This document shows, piece after piece, positions 55,876 to 64,000 of a stretch of 64,000 bases of DNA (the first letter of the stretch is position 1; each line of letters starts with the position of its first letter). The stretch is taken from contig JARUPY010000474.1 of assembly GCA_029817715.1 (NCBI GenBank), positions 4,216,001 through 4,280,000 of the forward strand. The letters run 5' to 3'. This DNA is from Melastoma dodecandrum (Eukaryota > Streptophyta > Magnoliopsida > Myrtales > Melastomataceae). Below the pieces are notes generated by a model that saw nothing but the letters and a program-made list of their open reading frames with translations, was not told the origin of the DNA and searched no databases. Position numbers and translations under genes: made by a program.

Positions 55876-56660
55876 ATAAAAAGTCGTTACTAAGGAATTT
55901 ACACCTGAAGGGGGCTTAAAGGACAGGCAAAAGACAGTTGATGGGAGTAATTTTTAGCCAACCAATGCCCGAACACATTTTCGTGTTCTTTCCGTTCCAT
56001 ATCTCTGTAATAACAAAATCCCGTGTCCGATCGGCGTCTCCTGACCTGAAACAACAACAAACCAACCAACCCTATTCAGCAAGTCGGTTTGTATTATTAC
56101 ACTCCTTTACACGTTCCTATTTCATCGTACAATATCATCGAGAACAACATTTATCATTTCCATATTCATATTACCTCGTCATCAATCCAACTTTCTTTTA
56201 TTATTAAAGGCTAGTCTTCCTTTTTTCTTTTCCTTCATTAATCAAGAAAAGAAAAGGAACGAAATCTTCTCCATTGCGACCATTTCTTCTCGGTTTGTTG
56301 TGAATAAATACTTTATTTATGGAAATTCGATTCTTATGATCGATCCGTACTTTCCATGCTCATACGCCCCCACCCCCCCTTATCACAACTTCATCGCCTT
56401 AAATCACGTTCAAAGTTTAAAAGAAAAAAAAAATATATCCCGAATATTTTCCATTTTGCCAGCTCCCAACTCTTTCCGGCAAGTTCAAACCCTGGGAGTT
56501 TGGGATATGGCGATCCTCCAAACTTCCATTCCATATATGAAGAGATTGATTCCTCTGTTTTCCAAACCCACCCATTATATTACAAGAGCCACGCATGCAT
56601 GATACACACACATTGCGCGTTTTTGTGATTTCGTTTGATTCGATTTTTTAATCCATCCGA
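55876..56660. other. divergent promoter region between PME-C and the zinc-finger gene
   Basis: The two genes diverge from here. AT-rich sequence with no additional gene; it should hold both promoters. Confidence 0.5.
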
Positions 56661-57392
56661 ATGGCAGTGAGGAGCCCCTCCGAGAAGAATTCGAGCGCCC
56701 CCGCCACGTCGACTGCCAGACACGTCGACCGTGCCGTTGATGGAGATGATGCAATTGCAGCGGCCGACCTCGACCTCAAGCTCTGCAGCGGCGGCGGCAC
56801 TGGGCCCACCGCGGCCTCCGACGCAGTGAAGATCGCCGACGAGCAATCGCGGGACGAGGTTGACGGGAGCGGATCGAGACCCGGGAGCAGGGTTTTCGCG
56901 TGCAACTACTGCAAGAGAGAGTTCTCAACTTCCCAAGCCCTCGGGGGTCACCAGAATGCTCACAAGCAGGAGCGTGCCCTCGCGAAACAGCGCAAGGGCG
57001 ACGAGTTTGACCCGGATATGTTCAGCAGGCTGCGTCACTCCCACTTGGTTAACTATTCCGGTAACCGGCTCTCTTTATACCAAAATTATGTGACCAGCTC
57101 GTTGTCCGGCATTTCAGAAAGGGCTCGCCAGATACGTCCCGGGCAGGCCTTCCCTTCCTATGATTTGGGAAGCCTGCGGCGGTCTCCTCCTATGCATGGT
57201 GTTAGGCAGCAATTTCACCCATATAATAGTGCTTTCGGGCTAGCCAAGAAGGCGTTGCCACGATCTCCTCCGCAGCAGGAGGGTGCGAGTTCTCATCCTC
57301 GCGGAAAGGAGGGAGTGGATCGCAACACTTCAGATGCCGAGCATGGATGCAAGGATGATTCGCCGGTGCTGGATCTGACTCTTAGACTGTAG
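56661..57392 (+). CDS. C2H2 zinc-finger transcription repressor (QALGGH, EAR)
   Basis: Intronless 243-residue nuclear factor. One plant-type C2H2 finger has cysteines 81 and 84 and histidines 97 and 101, with the plant-specific QALGGH at 92-97 ([20 protein letters not shown]). Two EAR-like repression motifs flank it, DLDLKL at 36-41 and LDLTLRL at 237-243, the extreme C terminus. The single finger, central location and terminal EAR place it with the ZFP1/3/4/6/7-type family involved in ABA, trichome and floral development, where it would recruit TOPLESS-type co-repressors. The exact orthologue is not clear. The middle is disordered, with Ser, Arg and Pro. The first ATG in frame is used. Confidence 0.92.
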   Translation: MAVRSPSEKNSSAPATSTARHVDRAVDGDDAIAAADLDLKLCSGGGTGPTAASDAVKIADEQSRDEVDGSGSRPGSRVFACNYCKREFSTSQALGGHQNAHKQERALAKQRKGDEFDPDMFSRLRHSHLVNYSGNRLSLYQNYVTSSLSGISERARQIRPGQAFPSYDLGSLRRSPPMHGVRQQFHPYNSAFGLAKKALPRSPPQQEGASSHPRGKEGVDRNTSDAEHGCKDDSPVLDLTLRL

Positions 57393-57591
57393 TTGCTTTC
57401 TTTGGCTCTTCCCTCTATTTATCTCTCTCTGTATATAACAACATTAGGAAAATGACTTCTTGTATGTATTTCTTCATGTTGGCTCAAAGTTTTCGTTGCA
57501 GACGTTCTTTTTTCTTTTTTCATTTTAAATAAATATGGGGGATAAAGGAGGAGGGAATATAATTTTTTGGTGGCAGTTGTTTTATCCATCC

Positions 57592-59737
57592 ATGGCTTTT
57601 ACCACGAATTCCTTCAAACTCGCCGTTTCTCCTCTCGTCGTCTCCCCAACGACTATTTCCCCTCCTCCCTCTTGGGGTTTCTTCAATTCAACGGCCTTCT
57701 GTTGCCGGAGTCCCGCCGCGGCTGTTTCCCGGGGGCTTTTCCTCCCTTCTGTGTCCGGTATTTGGGACGCCCTGACCGGCGGCGGAGGAAACAGAGCTCC
57801 CGACGCCGTCCTGGCTATTCGCCGTGGGATGCTACTCTTCCGTCAGGTCTTTTTCCGAAGGATCTGGTTTCTTCGTGCTCTTGTTTCACTACTTGTGCGG
57901 AGGGATGCTGATGATAGAATTCAATTTTGTCCGTTTCTTGTCTTGCTCCGCTTCGATAATTCCCCCTCATGTCCGAATTTGCGTTAGGGCAACTCGTAGG
58001 GCTGTCTCTGTATCTTCGATTGCCATTTCTTTTGTTTGGCATGCATTTATGTAGCGATTCTGTGAGCTGGATGAGATTCTTACCTTCATTTTTCACCGTT
58101 TAGGGTGATGTCCATGGTTCTTTGGCGGAGTTTGATAAGGCAATAGAGTTAGATCCTCGTCAGAAGGCATGTAGGTTACTCCTGAAGTTCCTTGATATCG
58201 TTCTTGCCGCTCCATTACCTGCATTAACGGACAGATTCCTGGTTCCTTAGATCTGTGGCAGCGGGGGCTATCTCTTTACTATCTCAATAGGTAACATATG
58301 ACTTTTAATATCCAGTGCCTCTCGCGTTTTACAACTCTTTGCGGTTCCCAAAATGGTCTCAAGAGACCGTAAAATCGACCGCGCCTTCCTGTTCTTATGA
58401 TTCTGTCGTCTGAGGCAACATAAGACTTTAACATTAAGTGATTCCCATTGTAGGTTTGAAGAAGGAGCAGAACAGTTCCGGATAGATGTTGAACAGAATC
58501 CAAATGACACAGAAGAGTCAATCTGGTGCTTTCTTTGTGAAGCTCAACTGTACGGACTTGATGAAGCGAGGAAGAGATTTCTTGAGGCGAGTACATTAAC
58601 CAGTTTTCTTATGAAATTGCAGTTTTGAGAAAGACAATGAAAGTGAAGCCAGTTCTTCCTCCTGAATTCAGCTATTACTCCTTAACTAATTCAAATCACG
58701 TGTTTTGGGGATCAAGAAGTTATCGTTCCTAACTTTTTGTTGTTTGCATAGCTTCTCCTAAGTGCTCGATATTTATTCCTTTTCATCGTGTGAGATGGTA
58801 TTCAGCAAGTGCTAGTCGATATAAACTGCAATCACTTATTCTGAGAGATTACAACAAAAGCTCACTTACATGACATACAACGATTCAAAATCAAAGAAGT
58901 TCAAAGAGAATGAAGTGCTTCATGAACAATAAGTTTCTTGCTTTTTGTTGCCCATTAATGGACATAAGCTGATGAGTTATGCCTGTCTGATAGTAAATGC
59001 AGGTAGGCAGGGATCCACGACCAGTGATGCGGGAAGCATATAATCTGTTTAAATCTGGTGGTGATCCAGAAAAGGTACTTCAGTAGGATGTTCTATAAGG
59101 GACCGATTTCCTCTGCCAGTCATGAATGCTCTTCACCATTTTACAGAAACCATTCTTTTCATTTAATTTCTCGTGTTTAAACTTTAAAGATATGGATTGG
59201 TTTAAAGAACAACTTAGAATAAATTTGATGGAATACAAAAGCAACAGATATTGTTTTGCTTTAAAACGGTGACTATCATGTAGTTTGGATATTTTTTAAC
59301 TGTCGACCATGTAACCATGTTTCTTCGTCCAGCTTGTTAGTGGATTTCTCGAAGGACGGGAGAATGAGTACTTCTATGCGTATCTATATGCTGGCCTTTA
59401 TTATGAGTCTGAGGTTTGAATCATCTCTGCTTAATATTTCCAATTCTGTATTTCACTGGAAAGAACTCCCCTCCCTTATTTATTGATAAATTGGTGACTA
59501 ATTGCTCCCATGCTTTTCATATTAATCCTTGCAGAAAAAACCAGATGAAGCTAAGCGATGTTTGCTATCTGCATGTCAATCTCCTTATGGAGAAAGGTAA
59601 GGAATGCAAATCACTTTTATCTAGTAAGTTTTTCTTTCAGAAACATTCGTTCATTTGATGATACTTTCAGGTCAGATGACTATATGGTCTCGCTGGCCAA
59701 AGTCCATTGTCTATGTCGAGATTGGGTCTCCAGTTGA
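57592..59737 (+). CDS. TPR-like protein, probably chloroplast-targeted
   Basis: Eight exons (57592-57846, 58104-58170, 58251-58290, 58454-58586, 59003-59074, 59333-59413, 59535-59596, 59671-59737) join in frame to 258 residues. The N terminus, rich in Ser, Thr and Pro and without acidic residues over its first 60 or so, looks like a plastid transit peptide. Then come tetratricopeptide-like helices: IRRGMLLFRQGDVHGSLAEF, LDPRQKAYLWQRGLSLYYLN, RFEEGAEQFRIDVEQNPND, EESIWCFLCEAQLYGLDEAR, VGRDPRPVMREAYNLF and ENEYFYAYLYAGLYYESE, ending SLAKVHCLCRDWVSS. It resembles a conserved plant TPR-superfamily protein of unknown function. An in-frame ATG 57 bases upstream (57535) would add 19 residues; I prefer 57592 because the transit peptide fits. 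The intron after exon 4 starts with GC (58587). Confidence 0.87.
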
Positions 59738-61594
59738 ATCTTATGGTTCATTGGTTTGAAGGTCGTCTTGCCAACTGAAGTTCTACCCCAATCAGGTATA
59801 TTAAGAACCTGCCAATCGATATGATGTTGTTTCCTTTTTGCTAATTAGGCACTTGTACCTGATATTGATCTCAGATAATGATGCTTCCTGCTACACTGAT
59901 GCATACGTAGATTAGAACGCATCGTTTTGTTGATTTGAACGGGAACTTTTACATGGTAAGCAATGCCTTCAAGAATTTTTTTTGGTAAAGTTGGGAGGAG
60001 CAGGGTAGGATGGTCTGTCTGAGTAAACGAATAGCCCTTGAAATGCATTTTGACTGTTAAGCTTGCACGCATCATTGTGATACGACAACGTGGGCCAAAT
60101 CTTATCCTTTGAAAACATTCCCATCTTTGTCGCTGTTGGTCTGATGAAGATGATTATGGATAAGTGATGATACTCTGTATATCCTATTTGATATTCGCAT
60201 CCCGCCGAAATTGATGCCGTCGTAAAAAAGCGGTGCCGTGTATGTGGCGTGGCCTAGTTAGATGACATCAGTTGTTAAATTCCTTAGCACCTGTTGTTAG
60301 GATTAGTCATGAGAAGAGTCCCCTCGTTGTAGAAGCTAAAGCCCTAACAGCTCGATTATATCCTCATGAAAGGGCTTTTGGAATCAAATATCTTGTGATG
60401 CATCCCCTTCGTCTTTCATTTCCTTGTCGTCTTGAGCCAACACAAAAGCCAAGTCAGCTGTTGTTGCAACTCCCGGCGGCTTGTCTGTGCTGATGATTGG
60501 ATGTGGAATGAAATGGTTAATTTATTAGCATAAATGTTAAATTATTAGGAAGGGAGCAATCATGGGTGTTTTCTGTTTTAGCATATTCTCGGCCCCAGAA
60601 AGCACAAAAAGGGGGGATATTCTCCCATGTGGATCCCTTTTCTGGGGGCTGGATATTCTTATCTTTTGTTGAAAACCACTCGGACCAACCTATCCATTGT
60701 CACATCTGGATGTGCAAATCCCAGAATTACCCCTTCACCAATTTTCTTATCATCATTTTGTGATGTAACTCCCGCAACTCGTCCGGCTTTGTTTCTTCTC
60801 AAGATTTTGCCTGCCACCTGGTTTACGAGGACGGGAAAATTCTTTACTCGCGAGACTCCTTTGCGATTCCTTTTCCCTGCGTACTTAATCCAGACACTTA
60901 GATTGATTTAGACTAAAACATCGAAGTTTGCTTGCAAGAAATCTTAAAAACTCCCAACGGGACGAAGTCCGAAGCGTCTTTGTCTTCCATTAAAAGGAAA
61001 AAAGAAAGCTTCTCCTCGTACACGCATAAAACTTCTCAGGAGGTCGAGAAAATATTATTTTATTAAGTACAATAGGAGTTTGGAAATACGGGAAACAAGT
61101 AGACAAGGAGGAGCAAGATCGGAATTACAGGGGTTGTCGGACAGAAGAGACAGCGTGTGCCGGAAACGCTGGGGGGGGGGGATGGTATCGTGACGGGAGG
61201 CATGAGCTAGATCTCCTCACGGCCAGCGTCGTAATACGCCACGTGTCCCATATGGAGGATTCACTGGAGACAAAGGAATATCCAAAGTAAGACCCGACCC
61301 GACCCGACAACGACGACGACGATTCACATAGGAGAAAGCGCACAGAAATTATTCCAGGGAATAAACTTTCTGAACTTACCAAAAAAAGAGATGATGGGAA
61401 TGAATGGCCTTGCCTTGACGGACATATCGGGGGGTTGTAAGAAGTCGAGGGAAATCAACGGTGACTCTATAGGATTCCCACCACTTCCTCTTTCCTAAAT
61501 TAATTGATCGATACGAGGGTGACGTCAGCTCCCACCCCCCGTGTGCGTTGTAAGAGCGCGCGCCCCCACTTGAACGGAAGGGAAGGGGCAGAAA
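59738..61594. other. intergenic region upstream of PLD-zeta
   Basis: Begins with the TPR gene 3' side. The rest includes short unassigned frames around 60272-60911, a C/G-rich tract with CCCGA repeats (about 61285-61304) followed by CGA repeats, and the PLD-zeta promoter. No gene is supportable. Confidence 0.45.
61240..61245 (+). promoter_or_regulatory. G-box in the PLD-zeta upstream region
   Basis: CACGTG within CCACGTGTCC, an ABRE-like context, about 730 bases upstream of the PLD-zeta ATG. Confidence 0.35.
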
Positions 61595-61595
61595 C

Positions 61596-61602
61596 TATAA
61601 AA
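61596..61602 (+). promoter_or_regulatory. TATA box of PLD-zeta
   Basis: TATAAAA within CTATAAAAACC. It predicts transcription from about 61630 and a CT-rich 5' leader of about 340 bases. Confidence 0.6.
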
Positions 61603-61972
61603 ACCGCCGGACTTCTCCCCCGTGAGTCGCCTCACCCCCCAGTTTTCATTCCTTTCTCTTTAATTTTTTCCCTCTCCCCCCTTTCCCTTTCGTTCCAACG
61701 TAACAAACAGAAAACCGCGATCGCTTCCTCCTCCTTCCCTTCCCTCGTCCTCGTTTCTTTCCCTTCTCTTTTCCTTTTACAAATTTCCCCCCTTGGATTG
61801 AGTGTGGGTGATGATGCATCATCATCATCATCCACACCGCCACGGTATGCTGGGATCGGATTAACAGGGTGCGCAGAGAAAGCAAGGGAGGCAAGGAGGG
61901 GCTGAGCTGTTCCCTGAGCCCAGCTTCGAAGGGCAGGAGCTTTTTGAGGTGTTCGGCCGCACGATCTCCGGG

Positions 61973-64000
61973 ATGACAACGGAAGGTCCTACTTCGCAGG
62001 GCGTCCAGCAATGCGGGGTAGTTTCCGATCGGATATTCGAGGAGTTGCCCCGTGCCCATATCTTCTCGGTGTCGCGGCCCGACACGGCAGATATTAGCCC
62101 CATGCTCCTGGCCTACACCATTGAATTGCAGTATAAGCAGGTACTTACGGTGATCGGATTATGATCGTGGAAGGAAGTTTTCTTTTCTATCGGCTTTTCT
62201 AGCTTTGATTCTGGGAAATTTCCGGATTGATGGATGGCTTTTTTCCATTAGTTAGGTAGCGTGACGTTTCGTAACGCTTTCCTTAATAAATTGGTGTTTC
62301 GAAGGTTTGTTTCAAATGGATTATTTTTAAAAGTATAGTTGTTGAGGGCTGAGGTACAGAATTACGCATCGATGCTGGCATAGATTATATTAAACAAATT
62401 GATTCTGGCCTGATCTGAGGAACCATCTCTTGTGAATGATTGGTTATAGTGGTAAAACTCTGCTTTGGGGGTTGCTTGTTTCGTCTGTTCTGGAAACACA
62501 TTTCGCAAATGTTCGACATACTACAGTTGTAGTTTTCATCTACATCTCAGTCTTTGGTCCCCGCTGCAGCAACAATTTGCGTAGGAACTTAGGCCTTGAT
62601 GTCTGGTTGGCTGCCCAGGGACGTAGATGGTAGATGAGAAACGACAACCTCACTATCTCCGATCAATTTTCTCTTTCGCAGTTCAAATGGACTTTGGTGA
62701 AAAAAGCTTCGCAAGTCCTCTACTTACATTTCGCCTTGAAGAAGCGGGCCTTCATGGAGGAACTTTTTGAGAAGCAAGAGCAGGTGGTTATTCTTTTCTT
62801 TTTCTACATACCATGGTTTTCCCCGTCTATCTGTCCTGGTACGACACTAGAAAGAAGAGTTTTCACTCATCTGGATATTCTGGTATAGGTAAGAGAGTGG
62901 CTCTACAGCCTAGGGATTGCCGATCACGTCATGGTGGTGCCTGATGACGACGAACCCGATGATGGAGCTCTTCCTATCTCTCACGAAGAAAGGCATAAAA
63001 GGTGACATTCTTGTTATGTGAGCGTTCATGACGACGCTGTGTTGGTTTCTTCTGTGTCCACCATGTGACAAGCTTTTACTTTCCAGAAACATTCCTTCCA
63101 AGGCTGCTTTGAATATCATACGACCTACAATGAGAAAGCAGCATTCAGCTTCGGATGCAGCTAAGGCAGCAATGCAGAATTACCTGAACCACTTTCTGGG
63201 AAATTTGGACATCGTCAACTCCCGAGAGGTGAGTGCGAAATTGTATAAAATGGGATCAGGATAGCTTCCTGCTCAAGCCCTTCACTAACCTCAATCTCCA
63301 AGTTCAGAACAGTTTCCGCGAGCTTCAAAGGCACTAGGAAATAATCTAATATGTGTTGCAAGTTCGTAGGGGAAAACCATGGTCTACTATTAGTTAACAT
63401 CCCATTTTTCATCCAGGTGTGCAAATTTTTGGAGGTGTCTAAGTTGTCATTTTCGTCGGAATATGGTCCAAAAATGAAGGAAGGCTATGTTATTGCAAAG
63501 AACATCAATAAGCTCACAAGAGAGGGTGCGGAAATAAGTTGCTGCCCTTTTCAACTATTAGGGTGCTGTAACAACAGCTGGCAAAAGGTACTTCGGTTTT
63601 TTCGAAGTTGAATGCTTGAAAAGTCCTCCTGCTTCTCTCTGCTCTTGGATGCGATAACTAGTCTCTAGCATTATCGTTGAAACTTATTGCTGCCTAATGA
63701 CTCGATTGTGATGATTGGGTGCCCGTACACAAAAAGAAGAACTAAAGAATATCCGTTCTTGCTTTTTCATCGTTCAGAAGTTCATCTATTTCGCCTGCAT
63801 TCTGTAGGTATGGGCAGTCTTGAAACCTGGCTTTGTGGCGTTTTTAGAAGATCCGTTTGATACTGAAGCCCTGGACATCATGGTCTTTGACATTCTACCA
63901 ACATGTCATCAAAAAGGAATGCTCGATGAAAAGGGAAAGAGCAACTTGTCTTTGGCTGACCAAATAAAGGAAAGAAATCCCCTGTACTATGCGATCAAGG
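61973..64000 (+). CDS. PLDP: phospholipase D zeta (PX-PH type), 5' part
   Basis: Start of a PX-PH phospholipase D, which hydrolyses phosphatidylcholine to phosphatidic acid and acts in membrane trafficking, auxin response and phosphate starvation. Exons seen are 61973-62140, 62682-62783, 62889-63001, 63087-63228, 63417-63587 and 63808 to the window end. The first five keep the frame. The PX domain runs from RIFEELPRAHIFSVSRPD through FKWTLVKKASQVLYLHFALK to REWLYSLGIADH. A linker with RPTMRKQHSASDAAKAAMQN follows, then YLNHFLGNLDIVNSREVCKF, which is diagnostic of plant PLD-zeta, and the PH domain with NNSWQKVWAVLKPGFVAFLE. The HKD catalytic motifs are beyond the window. The start ATG at 61973 follows a long CT-rich leader with no in-frame upstream ATG that I trust. 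The N terminus before RIFEELP is short compared with Arabidopsis PLD-zeta. Confidence 0.92.

Noticed and set aside
60272..60911. Short plus-strand frames upstream of PLD-zeta
   Set aside because: Overlapping frames without protein similarity; probably intergenic or old repeat.

Overview
The window is nuclear DNA from a flowering plant. Genes are split by GT-AG introns, and the protein families are plant ones: ALWAYS EARLY, RALF, dormancy/auxin-repressed protein, TOPP-type PP1, pectin methylesterases with an inhibitor pro-region, an EAR-motif C2H2 factor and PX-PH phospholipase D. AT-rich introns and the transposon types suggest a eudicot or another non-grass, but I cannot name the species. 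All multi-exon models were joined by hand; reading frames and final lengths were used as the check.

Region 1 (1-15.7 kb) is gene-dense and mostly housekeeping. It holds the 3' half of an ALWAYS EARLY/LIN9 gene (+), an ER BiP/Hsp70 gene with an ER-stress element (-), the 26S proteasome ATPase RPT5 (-), F-actin capping protein alpha (-) and a RALF peptide gene (-).

Region 2 (15.7-29.4 kb) is rich in transposons. It has a broken FAR1/MULE transposase-like gene (-), an unrecognised 214-codon reading frame (+) with a non-coding insertion just after it, an LTR-like fragment, the checkpoint gene RAD9 (-), and a structurally complete but coding-dead Copia element (23972-29371) flanked by a TTATG target duplication.

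Region 3 (29.4-36.7 kb) has a DRM1/ARP dormancy-associated gene (+), a folate-receptor-domain membrane protein gene (+), a PP1 catalytic subunit gene (-) and an intron-bearing pseudogene of ribosomal protein eL18 (+).

Region 4 (36.8-55.8 kb) is a tandem array of three type-I pectin methylesterase genes, all on the minus strand. The outer two (36819-38779 and 53835-55784) are intact. The middle copy is a pseudogene whose single intron was split by a roughly 7.9-kb minus-strand Copia element. That element itself holds a nested TG...CA insertion of about 3 kb (46169-49145, target duplication CTAGG) carrying an intron-containing fragment of an ABCG half-transporter gene. The middle copy also has a partial internal duplication of exon 2.

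Region 5 (56.6-64 kb) has an intronless C2H2 zinc-finger repressor gene (+), a plastid-targeted TPR-like protein gene (+) and the 5' end of a PLD-zeta gene (+) that runs off the window.

Three introns in conserved genes have non-GT donors: GC-AG in ALY and the TPR gene, and an apparent GA-AG in RPT5. The two live PME genes may act together in wall pectin de-esterification. The other genes show no operon-like functional link, as expected for a eukaryote.
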